Shown piece by piece: positions 16,383 to 26,480 of a stretch of DNA of 64,000 bases. A model generated the notes under the pieces. That model saw nothing but the letters and a program-made list of their open reading frames with translations. It had not been told where the DNA came from and searched no databases. Numbering within the stretch: position 1 is the first letter of the stretch; every line of letters begins with the position of its first letter. The position numbers and the translations under genes were made by a program. Source of the stretch: an uncultured Clostridia bacterium (GTDB lineage: Bacteria > Bacillota > Clostridia > Lachnospirales > Lachnospiraceae); the NCBI GenBank assembly GCA_937895705.1, contig CALBKM010000042.1:71050-135049 (forward strand), written 5' to 3'.

Positions 16383-19300
16383 CTATTCAAAGCGGAACCA
16401 CTTAAAGTCAAATTCGCACCCCGGCAAAAACACAAAGTTCACCGTTGCTTTTCCGCTCACTTTAGAAAATTCGAAAACTCTCTCCGTATACTCCTCCGCT
16501 CCGACAAATTCTGCCACCTCATTCACATTGCCGTTTTCCGTATTAAAACGTACGTGAATGGTATTCAACGGCAGTTTACTCTTTCCGCAGATAGTAAGCT
16601 TTGACGCCCCTATTTCTCCGAAGTCCATCTCCTCAAATACTACCGTAACATTATTTCCGATACCGGTAATCGCATCCTCTTCCACAGTAAAGGTATCACC
16701 GTAAATCGAAGAATTTTCTTTTACGGACAACGTTTCATAGGCTTTTTCCTTTTTGGCAAATACAAATCCTTTCAGATGTATTTTGTTTTCCGTGACAAAA
16801 CTGATACTTGTCACACCTTTAAACTTTCGCGGTAACTTATAAGTCCGCTCCTGGTAGGTATTCCATATAGACGGCACATGGTAAGTTACCACATCCACAA
16901 GGTCGCTTCCCTTATCCTCCGGCGCGCCTTCCCAGATTTCTATTTTCACTGCTACGCTGCCCAGTTCAAAAATCGGCAACGTGATTTCGTCGGACCCAAA
17001 ATCCCCGAAATCCACATTATCGTAAGTCACCGTGGTCTTTCCGTCTCTGGCGGTAGCCACGCCTCGCTCATTTCCGTTGGTTACCACACCGTCGTACCGG
17101 CTGAACAAGCTGCCGGATACAAGCTCGTACGGATTTAAAAATGCGGTTCCGATTCCTTCTATCGTAAAGTCCGCATCGGAAATCAAACGAATCTTATCTT
17201 CTCCGTTTTTCGAATTACAGCGTACCCGTATTTCTCCGTCTCCGAGGGCAGATAACCGGACCTTCTTACCGTAGGCAAGACCACCTTCTTTACTGAAAGA
17301 GGACTCTCCCGTCTCTGTGTCCGTCAGTTTCGCAATGTTGGAATCCACACCTCCGTTATTGGTTACACGCCATAAAATATCCTGATAAGTAGCATTTTCC
17401 GGATAAATCCGCGCAGTCAGTGTCACTTCTTTTTGATTTGCATCCAACCGGTTTGTTCCTTCCGTCATAATATCGATACGACGGACCGGTACTTCCTCCG
17501 CCATACGCTTCTTCCACTGCGCCACGGTTTCTCTGACATTCTGCGCCTCATGCAAACGCTCCTTCTCTTCCCTCTTCCCGAGCCACATTGCTTCCGCTGC
17601 CTCATTGTTCTCTGTCGCAGCCACGCCCTCCGGAACTTCACATTCCTCGGCCCGTAGCGTAACTTTTGCCTCCGAAAGCCCCACGGAAGTCGCCTTTACC
17701 ACAATCTCTCCCGCTTCCTTCTTTGCGGCAATTACCGCCAGAAGCTTTCCCGAAAACAATCGCCTGCTTGTTGCCTTATATTGATCAAAATCCGTGCTGT
17801 CCCCGTTATCAAGGCCCACCAGACGTCCTGCACCCTCCACGGAAACATGCACTCGATTCGTTGCATTCTTTACCGGATATCCGTCACGGTCCTCCGCACC
17901 GATTTCCACAAATATCAGGTCCGTCCCGTCTGCTTTCATCGTCCTGCTCTCCGGCTTTAATATAATCCTTGTCGGGTCTCCGAAGGAATGCTCCGTATCT
18001 CTTGCAATCTCCGCACCGTTCTCATCATAGGCCACGGCTGTAATCTCCCCCGGTGCATAAGCCACCTGCCAATGACCGAGAAGCTCTTTCCCGTTGGCAT
18101 GATTGATCTCATACGCTCCCTGAGACACCCCGTTTACAAACAATTCCACCCGCGGCGCATTGGAGCACACCCGCACATCCACCGTCTGCCCCGGAGAAAA
18201 GTCCCAGTACGGGAAAACATGTACCATAGGCGTTTTCTTATAATCCGTCCACTCCGCCTGATACATGTAGGCCTGGTCTTTAAAGAATCCCGCCGTATCT
18301 ATCTGACCGAAATAAGAATTCTTCGTATGGTACGGGGTGGGTTCCCCGATGTAATCAAAGCCGGTCCAGATAAACTGCCCCAAAGAAAACTTCGCGTCTC
18401 TGTCGGAAGTAATACACTGTTCCGTAGATTTTGCTCCCCAACTGGTGGTGGCATTTCCGAGAGAGGAACATTGTTCGTCATCATCACACAATACCGACTG
18501 GGCCAGCGGAAAACGATAAATTCCCCTGCTTTGTACCGTGGAACAAGTCTCGCTGCCGTAAATATACCAGTCCGGATGCTCCGCATGATGCTTCTCGTAA
18601 CACATTTCGCCGTAGTTGTAGCCCGCATATTTTACATAGTCCGCACACTTTTGTGCATTCTCCCACGGCATATAATTGGAACCGATGGTCACCGGTGCAT
18701 TCTCTTCCGAGTCGTGTATACGCACCGCCTCCGTCAAATATTTCGCAATTTCCAGCCCGTGCTCATCCGCATGAGTATCGTAAATCTCGTTACCAATGCT
18801 CCACATCAGTAATGACGGATGATTCCGGTCTCGACGAACCCAGCTTGCCACATCCGTCCGGTACCATTCCTTAAAAAATCGGGCGTAATCATAGGTTGTT
18901 TTCGGACGCTCCCACATATCAAAGGCCTCCGCCACTACCAGGAATCCCATTTCATCCGCCAACTCCATAAATTCCTTTGCCGGCATATTATGAGAGGTAC
19001 GCAGGGCGTTCACTCCCATTCTTCGCAACTTCTTAAATTTTCTTCGTAATGCGGATTTGTTAAATGCCGCACCGAGGCATCCCAAGTCATGATGCTCGCA
19101 AACGCCGTTTAGCTTTATGTGCCGTCCGTTTAGGAAAAGTCCTTTTTCGGTAGTAAAGGAAATCGTACGGAATCCGATGGATTGCCTTGTCTCATCTACC
19201 ACCGTTTCGTCCTTCACCAACTCCGTTATCAGTGTATACAGCACCGGATTTTCCATATCCCAGCACTCCGGTCCTTTCACCAAAAACTCCTGTGTATCCG

Positions 19301-20048
19301 TGGCAAAGAAGCCTGTAAGCAGTTCCCATTCGCTTTCCGCCGCAATCTCACCCTTCGACGAAAGCACCTTATGTCTGACCTTTACGCCACTTACATCACC
19401 GTCCGCGGACAAGACTTCCAAGGAACTTTTTCTGAATGCACCCGCCGTATCCGCCACGGACAACGCTCCCAAATTCGTTCCGGCACCGCACTCCACCTCC
19501 GTTGTCACCGTCACCACATAATCCCCGTTGTGTTCCGACATATGTACATACACACCGTCACTTGCCAGATGCACCTGCGGTCTCGTAATCAACCACACAT
19601 TCCGGTAAATTCCCGCGCCGGAATACCAGCGGGAATTGGGACTCTGATGCCGCACCTGCACATAAACCGTGTTCTCTCCGTCCCGCAAAGCATCCGTAAT
19701 ATCAAACTCAAACGCAGAATACCCGTACTTCCAGTCATATACCCGCTTCTCGTTCACATACACGGTACAATTCATATACACCCCGTCAAATCGCAAAAAC
19801 ACTCTCTCCTCCGCCGGAATATCAGATAGGTTTCCACCATCGGAACACTTTCCGATACTATAAGAAAAACATTTCCGATACCAGCCTTCCCCATCCCGAT
19901 ATAAGTCCTCCGTATCATAAATCAGCCAATCGTGAGGTAAATCCACCGGTTGCCAGTCATTCTTTTCGTTCCGTATTTCATTCGCCGGTGTTCCCAACGC
20001 CTTCTCGCAAAACATCCAGTCATCATTCCATAATCTCTTCTTTGTCAT
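16383..20048 (-). CDS. GH2 family glycoside hydrolase (beta-galactosidase-like), multidomain
   Basis: 1221 residues, no signal peptide, so probably intracellular. An N-terminal jelly-roll sugar-binding domain (about 1-160; SRWYSGAGIYRNVWL is typical) and immunoglobulin-like domain lead to a TIM barrel (about 300-600). Key residues: acid/base E421 in MWSIGNEIYD and nucleophile E500 in YIYGSETCS; LNGVCEHHDLGCLG and ALRTSHNMP are typical GH2 substrate-site motifs. A DUF4982-like domain follows (about 640-760), then ~400 further residues with two beta-rich, CBM-like repeats (about 950-1080 and 1090-1221). Linkage specificity cannot be read from sequence; beta-galactosidase is the default, and beta-glucuronidase or another activity is possible. 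The neighbouring GH115 suggests hemicellulose use. Confidence 0.85.
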   Translation of the reverse strand: MTKKRLWNDDWMFCEKALGTPANEIRNEKNDWQPVDLPHDWLIYDTEDLYRDGEGWYRKCFSYSIGKCSDGGNLSDIPAEERVFLRFDGVYMNCTVYVNEKRVYDWKYGYSAFEFDITDALRDGENTVYVQVRHQSPNSRWYSGAGIYRNVWLITRPQVHLASDGVYVHMSEHNGDYVVTVTTEVECGAGTNLGALSVADTAGAFRKSSLEVLSADGDVSGVKVRHKVLSSKGEIAAESEWELLTGFFATDTQEFLVKGPECWDMENPVLYTLITELVKDETVVDETRQSIGFRTISFTTEKGLFLNGRHIKLNGVCEHHDLGCLGAAFNKSALRRKFKKLRRMGVNALRTSHNMPAKEFMELADEMGFLVVAEAFDMWERPKTTYDYARFFKEWYRTDVASWVRRDRNHPSLLMWSIGNEIYDTHADEHGLEIAKYLTEAVRIHDSEENAPVTIGSNYMPWENAQKCADYVKYAGYNYGEMCYEKHHAEHPDWYIYGSETCSTVQSRGIYRFPLAQSVLCDDDEQCSSLGNATTSWGAKSTEQCITSDRDAKFSLGQFIWTGFDYIGEPTPYHTKNSYFGQIDTAGFFKDQAYMYQAEWTDYKKTPMVHVFPYWDFSPGQTVDVRVCSNAPRVELFVNGVSQGAYEINHANGKELLGHWQVAYAPGEITAVAYDENGAEIARDTEHSFGDPTRIILKPESRTMKADGTDLIFVEIGAEDRDGYPVKNATNRVHVSVEGAGRLVGLDNGDSTDFDQYKATSRRLFSGKLLAVIAAKKEAGEIVVKATSVGLSEAKVTLRAEECEVPEGVAATENNEAAEAMWLGKREEKERLHEAQNVRETVAQWKKRMAEEVPVRRIDIMTEGTNRLDANQKEVTLTARIYPENATYQDILWRVTNNGGVDSNIAKLTDTETGESSFSKEGGLAYGKKVRLSALGDGEIRVRCNSKNGEDKIRLISDADFTIEGIGTAFLNPYELVSGSLFSRYDGVVTNGNERGVATARDGKTTVTYDNVDFGDFGSDEITLPIFELGSVAVKIEIWEGAPEDKGSDLVDVVTYHVPSIWNTYQERTYKLPRKFKGVTSISFVTENKIHLKGFVFAKKEKAYETLSVKENSSIYGDTFTVEEDAITGIGNNVTVVFEEMDFGEIGASKLTICGKSKLPLNTIHVRFNTENGNVNEVAEFVGAEEYTERVFEFSKVSGKATVNFVFLPGCEFDFKWFRFE

Positions 20049-20124
20049 ACAAACGTCCTCCCTTGAATTCGACTTCGAACCGTTATCAACACTACCGTTT
20101 CATCCTTCTTCACCCTATACACCT

Positions 20125-20153
20125 ATCATATCATATTTTCTGTCAAGCATCAA
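20125..20153 (-). promoter_or_regulatory. Candidate promoter of the GH2 gene
   Basis: TTGATG (20148-20153) and TATGAT (20125-20130) with a 17-base spacer. It lies within the 349-base gap 20049-20397, which otherwise holds a ~75-base leader and the terminator at 20326-20361; I see no gene in the gap. Confidence 0.6.
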
Positions 20154-20325
20154 TGATACCACATAAAATCCGCCCTTTTTATTTTGCAAAACTTTTCACT
20201 TCCACTTGCAACAAGAAATATTTTTGTGACATAAACCGCAAGATTGTTATATCTTTATTTCAAAAACATGCTATACTGAATAACAGCGAGATGAAGGATT
20301 CATAATAAATTACTCCCCCCTTCAC

Positions 20326-20361
20326 AAAAAGAGAGTGCCCGTTTATCGACACTCTCTTTTT
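20326..20361 (-). terminator. Intrinsic terminator after the AraC-GGDEF gene
   Basis: A perfect 12-bp stem AAAAAGAGAGTG / CACTCTCTTTTT with T tract in both directions closes the exporter/AraC operon before the GH2 promoter. Confidence 0.9.
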
Positions 20362-20397
20362 CGTATCCGGACAGCGAAACATACCACCTCCGGTTCT

Positions 20398-21201
20398 CTA
20401 TTCCTTTTTTACTTCCTGAATCGCATGATGCAACTGATCAAACAAATCATGATACCGAATACGGTCCGAAGAAAACTTTGTTACCGCAATGTGAAGTCCC
20501 AGCGGAATCTCCCGGCCTTCAAACACAAAGGGGGTTCCGTTCAACGCTCTGAGTCTCTCGGCGATTCCTTCCGCATATGCCACGTCTTCACTATTGGTTA
20601 TCAACGTAAACTCATCGCCGCCGATACGGAAAATCACATCCTCTTCCCCCGCTTCCGACTCCATCCGGCGCAGCGACTCCAATATGGCCAAATCACCGGC
20701 CTTAGAAGAAATCTCGTTAATCGGCACCAAATGGTCAATGTCACTGCATACAAAATAACAATTCCTTCTCGTCTGAAACAACTCATACAGTTCACTGATA
20801 TCTACATTTTTCCGCATAACAGTCTCTCCCTCCTGCTGCAGCGGAATAAATAACCGCGGAAACAGTGCAAAATGTCGCGGATTTTCTTTAAACTCCGACG
20901 GATTACAATCCCACACCTTTTTAAAGGCTCTGGAAAACGACTCATTGGTACTGTATCCATAGGTAAGTGCCACATCCAGCACACTCACTTCCGGCCTCTC
21001 CCGCATCATCCTGGCCGCCAGCGTCATCCGTCGCCGTATGACATAATCATGGACACTCATATGGTTCAGATTCCGAAAAAGCTTCTCTAATGCCGCTTTG
21101 GAACAGTAACAAGCCTTAGCCACATCCTCCGTCTTAATCTCCGAAGAAAGATTGGCCTCCATATATTCTAATGCCGCTGTTAACAGTTCCATTTTATTCA
21201 C
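20398..21201 (-). CDS. AraC-type DNA-binding domain fused to a GGDEF domain
   Basis: 267 residues. Residues 1-110 are a complete AraC/XylS double helix-turn-helix (EDVAKACYCSKAALEKLF, then SVLDVALTYGYSTNESFSRAFKKVWDCNPSEFKENP). Residues ~145-267 form a compact GGDEF domain: SDIDHLVPINE supplies the metal-binding aspartate and FRIGGDEFTLI (GGDEF at 194-198) the active-site loop, so cyclic-di-GMP synthesis or GTP binding is plausible. GGAGGTG lies 8 bases before a GTG start at 21201 (an ATG follows at 21192). It begins three bases after the ABC exporter gene stop, so it is co-expressed with the exporter. The usual AraC sensor domain is missing. Confidence 0.85.
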   Translation of the reverse strand: MNKMELLTAALEYMEANLSSEIKTEDVAKACYCSKAALEKLFRNLNHMSVHDYVIRRRMTLAARMMRERPEVSVLDVALTYGYSTNESFSRAFKKVWDCNPSEFKENPRHFALFPRLFIPLQQEGETVMRKNVDISELYELFQTRRNCYFVCSDIDHLVPINEISSKAGDLAILESLRRMESEAGEEDVIFRIGGDEFTLITNSEDVAYAEGIAERLRALNGTPFVFEGREIPLGLHIAVTKFSSDRIRYHDLFDQLHHAIQEVKKE

Positions 21202-21204
21202 GAC

Positions 21205-22983
21205 TTACACCTCCGTCTCCTGATACCAGTTCGCCTGCAGCGCAAACATCCGGGCATACGCCCCGTTTTGTGCCATCAATGCGTCATGGCTTCCCTCTTC
21301 CGTAATCTGTCCTGCTTTCATAAATAAAATAGTATCACAGACAGCCGTACTTTGTAACCGATGGGAAATCATCAGCATAGTTTTTCGATCCATCATAGTA
21401 TATATTTTATCATATAATTTCTTTTCTGCAATAGGGTCAAGAGCAGAAGTCGGCTCGTCCAGTATCATAATCGGTGCGTTTTTAAAATCGGCCCGGGCAA
21501 TGGAAAGCTTTTGCCGCTCTCCTCCGGAAAAATTCACTCCATCCGGCAAAAACTCTCTGGTAATCGGCGTATCCATTCCCTTCGGCAGCTTCTCGATTTT
21601 CTCCCAAAGCTCCAGTCGTTCCAATACTTGTCGTATTTTCTCCTTGTCCTCCGGATTTTCCGTCAAACCGATATTTTCCCCGATGGTAAACGCCATCAGA
21701 TTAAAATCTTGAAACACAGTAGAAAACAACCGGTAATAATCCTCCTGCCGAATCGTTAAATAATCCTTTCCGTCCACCAGAATGCGTCCCTTGGTCGGCG
21801 TATAAAACCGCATCAAAAGCTTAATAAGCGTCGTTTTTCCGGAACCGTTTTCCCCTACTATGGCAAACTTATCCCCTTCCTTTATGACCAAATTGATGTC
21901 TTTTAAGGTATACTCCTCCGCGCCTTCATAACGGAACCACACATGCTCAAACACAATGGTACCGAACCTTTCGGATACCGGCTCCGTTTCCAGTTCCTTC
22001 TCCCCGTCCTCCAGTGCCAGATAATCTTTAAAATCCTTTAACCGCTCCCCCTGCCAGCTCACTGCCGCAAAACTGGTAAACAGCCCGCTAAAGGCCCCGG
22101 AAAACACCAGTACCAAATTGATATACAAACTGATATCTCCGATATTTACCCGGCCGTTAAAATACTCTCTTCCCACCAATAAGTACAAAAACAACAGCTG
22201 GATTACCACAATTCCCACACCGATCAGACGATCCGCCAGGGAATACGTCTGCTTCTGTCTTTGAATCCGAAACACCTCTTGTTCCCGGTCACAGTATTTC
22301 TTCTGAAAAAAGTCGGTAGCGGAAAACACCCGGATTTCTTTTCCGGCCACATAATCCAGCATGGTATCCAGAAAATAATCGATTCTCCGTTGCGGCTGAT
22401 AGCTTTTCTGCTCCTGCTCGTAATTCTTTTTTTGAAAATAGTTACTTATCAAATAATTCAATCCGGCAAACGGTACCACAACCAGCAGAATCAACGGATT
22501 TACCATGGTAAACACCGCGGCACAGCCGACCATTTTTATCAAATTGGAACCGAAGTCCGTCACGGATTCCCCCACCAGCTGTACCGCAGATGCACCTCTG
22601 GCCGCCCGCATCCGCAGCTCCGCAATTTTCGGACTTTCCGCTTTTTCATAACGCATACTAAGCGTCTTGTCCGCCAACATCACGTCGAAGGTATTGCACA
22701 TAGAGAGATAATGCCGGCTGCGATGCCACATAACAAAGGAATCCGCAATCTGTAATATCGTCAGTATTCCCAACAAAATACCGGCTGCGAGAACCGCCTT
22801 TTTCACATCCTGCTCCGACACGGCCAGATTAATCACTTCACTGACCAAATCGGCGTTTACAAAAGGAATCAGCGCCATAATTACCATGGAAGAAAGCAAA
22901 AAGCCCAAATAAGGTTTGTCCATCCGGAACAGGATTTTGATGCTGTCCGCCATAACCGAAATAATTCTGCTACATTTCTTCAT
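21205..22983 (-). CDS. ABC exporter half-transporter (second subunit)
   Basis: 592 residues: membrane domain with six hydrophobic segments (about 1-320) followed by an ATPase domain. Walker A GENGSGKTTLIK, signature FSGGERQKLSIAR, Walker B MILDEPTSALD and the switch histidine (MISHRL) are intact. The start at 22983 (MKKCSRIIS) follows GGGAGGGG and overlaps the preceding gene by 14 bases; a longer in-frame upstream start has no ribosome site and would overlap more. It forms a probable heterodimer with the product of 22970-24820. The exported substrate (drug, peptide or lipid) is unknown. Confidence 0.88.
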   Translation of the reverse strand: MKKCSRIISVMADSIKILFRMDKPYLGFLLSSMVIMALIPFVNADLVSEVINLAVSEQDVKKAVLAAGILLGILTILQIADSFVMWHRSRHYLSMCNTFDVMLADKTLSMRYEKAESPKIAELRMRAARGASAVQLVGESVTDFGSNLIKMVGCAAVFTMVNPLILLVVVPFAGLNYLISNYFQKKNYEQEQKSYQPQRRIDYFLDTMLDYVAGKEIRVFSATDFFQKKYCDREQEVFRIQRQKQTYSLADRLIGVGIVVIQLLFLYLLVGREYFNGRVNIGDISLYINLVLVFSGAFSGLFTSFAAVSWQGERLKDFKDYLALEDGEKELETEPVSERFGTIVFEHVWFRYEGAEEYTLKDINLVIKEGDKFAIVGENGSGKTTLIKLLMRFYTPTKGRILVDGKDYLTIRQEDYYRLFSTVFQDFNLMAFTIGENIGLTENPEDKEKIRQVLERLELWEKIEKLPKGMDTPITREFLPDGVNFSGGERQKLSIARADFKNAPIMILDEPTSALDPIAEKKLYDKIYTMMDRKTMLMISHRLQSTAVCDTILFMKAGQITEEGSHDALMAQNGAYARMFALQANWYQETEV

Positions 22984-24820
22984 ACGCACCCCTCCCGTAA
23001 AACTTCTCCGCCTGTACATTCCACATTTCACAGTAACAGCCCTTTCTTGCAAGAAGTTCCTTATGAGAGCCTTCTTCCGTAATCCGGCCGGAATCGAACA
23101 CTAAAATCCGGTCACAGAACCGGGCACTGGCCAGACGGTGAGAAATAAACAAGATTGTTTCGCCCTTTGCCTGCTCCATGACGCTTTTATACATCTTATC
23201 CTCCGAAACCACATCCAAAGCGGAGGTCGGTTCATCCAAAGCAATGACAGGCGTCTTTCGGAAAAAACTTCGCGCCATGGCAATCTTTTGAGACTCTCCG
23301 CCGGACAACAGCAAATCTCCTTCTTCAAAGAAACCTCCTATCACTGATTTTTCCTTTTTCGGAAGTGCCTCCACTCTCTCTTTTATGCCGGCACGTTCCA
23401 TGCTTTCTTCCAGACACTGTTCCGAACCTTCCGCCCCCAGCGTAATGTTTTCTTCCACACTCATGGCAAAGATTTTAAAATCCTGAAACACTGCACTCAT
23501 ATATCGTCTAAGACTGATTTCCGTGTATTCCTTTACGTTCTTTCCGTTAATTAAAATCTCGCCCTTTGTCGGCTCATACAACCCCAGAAGAAGCTTGATA
23601 AAGGTGGTTTTTCCCGCACCGTTAAAACCCACTACGGAAATCTTTTCTCCCGGGCGCAACACCACATTGATATTCCTTAATGCGTAGGTCTCCTCTGCCG
23701 TCCCGTTGTAGCGGTACCACACGTCCTTAAATTCGATTTCGCAAGCGCCCCCGCCAAGTTCTTCCCGCGCTTCCTTGCCGAAAACCGTCTCACTCTCCGG
23801 TAATTGCATGCACTTTCTGTAATCCGTCATAAACCCGGAAAAAACATTCAGCGCCAGTACCGCCTGTAACAAATCCTGCGCCGTATCGGAAAAAGTCAGA
23901 ATCGCAGCAAAAATCATGGTAAAATCACCTACGGAAATTGCCCCGTCTCTAAGCTTATAAATCAGACTGACCAACACAAGAAAACGCATCCCGTTATTCA
24001 CAATAAAAAACAAAATCGATGCAAACCAGCAACGCTTCTGGTAATAATCCCGCACCGATAAAAACTCATCGGTACAGGCCTGCCATTTGGAAACTACAAG
24101 TTTGTTCATGCCGAACACCCGGAACTCTTTTCCGTACTCAAAGGTACGTAACAACCGGTTACAGTACCGTCTTCTGGCATGGGCAGGTGCCGCCTTATCC
24201 CGTACTGCTATCTTAGCCCTCATCTGAATCATACTGAACACGGTGTTTAAGGCAATACATACGAGCACTAACACAAGGGTCGTCCATTCCATGTAACGGA
24301 ACACGTACAACATACCGAACAACAAAACAATATTCTTTATCAATCGATACAACTGCTCAAAATATCCGGAGATTCCCTGTTCCTCGATTACGCCGATGGT
24401 CTGCAAATCACTGATTCCGCCGGAAATGGCCGTCTTGGCCCGTTCAAACATATCCACGGCGGCGTGCTCCTCCAAAAAACTGTAATCCGTCCGCATAAAC
24501 TTTTCTCCCAGTTTTACGTTTAAGCGCACCTTCAGCTTCATCTCCAACACTTTTTTCCCGTAAGTCAGACCGTGCAGAATTCCGTGCAAGCCAAGATACA
24601 GTGCCAAATAAACCAGAACCGGCAAAAGAATCGCCTGAAAAGAACCTCCGAACTGCATCGCATCAAAAATATACTTGGGTGCTACCACCAGTGCAATGTC
24701 CTTTGCGTTTGCAATCAAAATCGTCACAAAGAAGACGCAAAAGTAAAGCTTGCTCTGTTTTAAGGCAACCCCAAGTATATAACCGTGATTCTTCAAACTG
24801 TCAAGTATTCTTGTTTTCAT
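22970..24820 (-). CDS. ABC exporter half-transporter (first subunit)
   Basis: 616 residues from MKTRILDSLKNHGY: six-helix membrane domain (about 1-330) and ATPase domain with Walker A GFNGAGKTTFIK, a variant signature LSGGESQKIAMAR, Walker B IALDEPTSALD and ISHRL. Serine in place of the usual glutamine or arginine after LSGGE is a small deviation. Start choice: 24820 is preceded only by a weak GGTGAC site; an upstream in-frame start is possible. It overlaps the next gene by 14 bases, implying a coupled heterodimer. Confidence 0.85.
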   Translation of the reverse strand: MKTRILDSLKNHGYILGVALKQSKLYFCVFFVTILIANAKDIALVVAPKYIFDAMQFGGSFQAILLPVLVYLALYLGLHGILHGLTYGKKVLEMKLKVRLNVKLGEKFMRTDYSFLEEHAAVDMFERAKTAISGGISDLQTIGVIEEQGISGYFEQLYRLIKNIVLLFGMLYVFRYMEWTTLVLVLVCIALNTVFSMIQMRAKIAVRDKAAPAHARRRYCNRLLRTFEYGKEFRVFGMNKLVVSKWQACTDEFLSVRDYYQKRCWFASILFFIVNNGMRFLVLVSLIYKLRDGAISVGDFTMIFAAILTFSDTAQDLLQAVLALNVFSGFMTDYRKCMQLPESETVFGKEAREELGGGACEIEFKDVWYRYNGTAEETYALRNINVVLRPGEKISVVGFNGAGKTTFIKLLLGLYEPTKGEILINGKNVKEYTEISLRRYMSAVFQDFKIFAMSVEENITLGAEGSEQCLEESMERAGIKERVEALPKKEKSVIGGFFEEGDLLLSGGESQKIAMARSFFRKTPVIALDEPTSALDVVSEDKMYKSVMEQAKGETILFISHRLASARFCDRILVFDSGRITEEGSHKELLARKGCYCEMWNVQAEKFYGRGAYEEM

Positions 24821-24923
24821 GTCCGTCACCACGCTTTCGTAAACTATCTTGCTTAATTTCACTGTAACACAGCAGGAAAACAATCTCTTGACTTTTTGAA
24901 TTTACTATTCTGTTTTTTGTTCT

Positions 24924-26480
24924 TTATTTTGTTTCCTTATCTTCCTTTTTAAGTCCCTCTTCCGTCAGCCGGTAAATCGTATCGCACACTTCGTCTATAT
25001 ATTTCCGGTCGTGGGAAATGCTGAGGATAGCGCCCGGAAACTCCGCCAAAATCTTTCGGATGACGCCCCCCGACAAAGGAGAGAAGTTTCTCGTAGGCTC
25101 GTCCAATATGAGCACATTGGCCTTGGACAAGCTCATTTTAAGAAGCAATACCTTTGCCTTTTGCCCGCCGGAAAGCTCCGCCATCGGATGGTCCATTTCG
25201 TCAGCGGTATACTTAAGTGCCCCGAGATAGGTACGAATCCTGGTACGCTCCTCCTTATCTCCCGTGGTATCCAGAAAGTCCACCGGCGTCACGGACAAAT
25301 CCAGCAGTTCCTCGTAATTTTGCGGCATGTATTCCGCATGAATATCCTTCCGGGAAAGAAGCTCCTCTGCTATTTTTCGGAGCAATGTGGTCTTTCCTGC
25401 GCCGTTTTTTCCGATAAAACAAATCTTTTCCGAGCCCCGGACCAAAATCGTAATATCTCTTGCCAGCACCCGCTCTCCGTCCGGTGTTTCCAGACGGTCC
25501 AGACTGTACTCAATCACCGTTTTACCGGCAGGAACTTTCGATTCCTTATCTCCCAGCTTAATGAAGATTGCCTCCTCTGTCTCCGGCATCTCGGTCATGT
25601 TCTCATCTTCCCGCTCGAACCGTTTTTCCATGCTCTTTACGGCCTTCATTTTCTTTTTCATCATGCTGCCGATGAAATCCCGTTCCGCCTTGGAAATGTT
25701 ATTCAAACCGCTTCCTACCTTTTGCTCCAGCTTCCGCAATTTTTCGTCCCGGATTTCCTTCTCTCTCCGGTCGTTTTGCGCCAGTCTCTCCTGCCGAAGA
25801 AGACCCGCCTTCCGCTCCTCAATATACTGCGTATACGCTACCTTCGCCACCGTATATTTGCTCTCAGTCTTCCGCTTTAACTGCTCCATGTGGATGACCA
25901 TATTGGCGGTACGTTCAATCAGCGTCTCGTCATGGGAAATATACAACACAATGTGGGGCCAGCTCACAATAAACCGCTCCAACCATTCCAAAGTTTCGAT
26001 ATCAATATCATTGGACGGCTCGTCCAAAAGCAACACTGTCGGTTCTGACATCAAAAGACGCAACAACTGGGCTTTAATCTTCTCTCCCCCGGAAAGTGTG
26101 GAAAGCTTCTGGTCTCCATAGAAAAACTCTGACGTCAAGCCGAATTCTCCCGCCATCCTACTCAAATCCTTCGGCGTTTGCTCCCAAAACGCCGGCTCCT
26201 CCGAGAAAAATTCATACAAGGACTTTTCCTTATGCTCCGCCGGTAACTCCTGGGCAAGATACCCCATCCGTTCTCTGTTTAAAATGCGCTCTCCCTGTCC
26301 CTCCGCATAGTCTTCCACCAGATCCGGGTCAAACATCCACTTTAACACCGTGGACTTTCCGTTTCCTTCCTCACCGATCATCACGGCCTTGTCCCCATCG
26401 TTTAATACCAGGGAAAAGTTCTTGACGATGGAACGTAAATCCTTTTTATGGGTAATGGTTAAATTTTTAATCTGAAACAT
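24924..26480 (-). CDS. ABC-F ATPase, likely ribosome-protection type
   Basis: 518 residues with two ATPase domains and no membrane segments. First Walker A GEEGNGKST (36-44), signature TLSGGEKIKAQ, Walker B LLLDEPSNDID (151-160); second Walker A GKNGAGKTT, signature LSGGQKAKVLL and DEPTRNFSPLSGGVIR, the last typical of the Lsa/Vga-like resistance ABC-F group. The basic linker (about 215-310) is where such proteins reach into the ribosome. AGGAGG fixes the ATG at 26480; upstream in-frame codons lie in the regulatory leader. The 430-base leader with a tiny ORF fits antibiotic-induced attenuation. Resistance to lincosamide/pleuromutilin-type drugs is inferred, not proven. Confidence 0.82.
   Translation of the reverse strand: MFQIKNLTITHKKDLRSIVKNFSLVLNDGDKAVMIGEEGNGKSTVLKWMFDPDLVEDYAEGQGERILNRERMGYLAQELPAEHKEKSLYEFFSEEPAFWEQTPKDLSRMAGEFGLTSEFFYGDQKLSTLSGGEKIKAQLLRLLMSEPTVLLLDEPSNDIDIETLEWLERFIVSWPHIVLYISHDETLIERTANMVIHMEQLKRKTESKYTVAKVAYTQYIEERKAGLLRQERLAQNDRREKEIRDEKLRKLEQKVGSGLNNISKAERDFIGSMMKKKMKAVKSMEKRFEREDENMTEMPETEEAIFIKLGDKESKVPAGKTVIEYSLDRLETPDGERVLARDITILVRGSEKICFIGKNGAGKTTLLRKIAEELLSRKDIHAEYMPQNYEELLDLSVTPVDFLDTTGDKEERTRIRTYLGALKYTADEMDHPMAELSGGQKAKVLLLKMSLSKANVLILDEPTRNFSPLSGGVIRKILAEFPGAILSISHDRKYIDEVCDTIYRLTEEGLKKEDKETK

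Noticed and set aside
25011..25880. A 289-codon plus-strand frame opposite the ABC-F gene
   Set aside because: Antisense shadow of a gene with intact Walker motifs; no ribosome site or domain.
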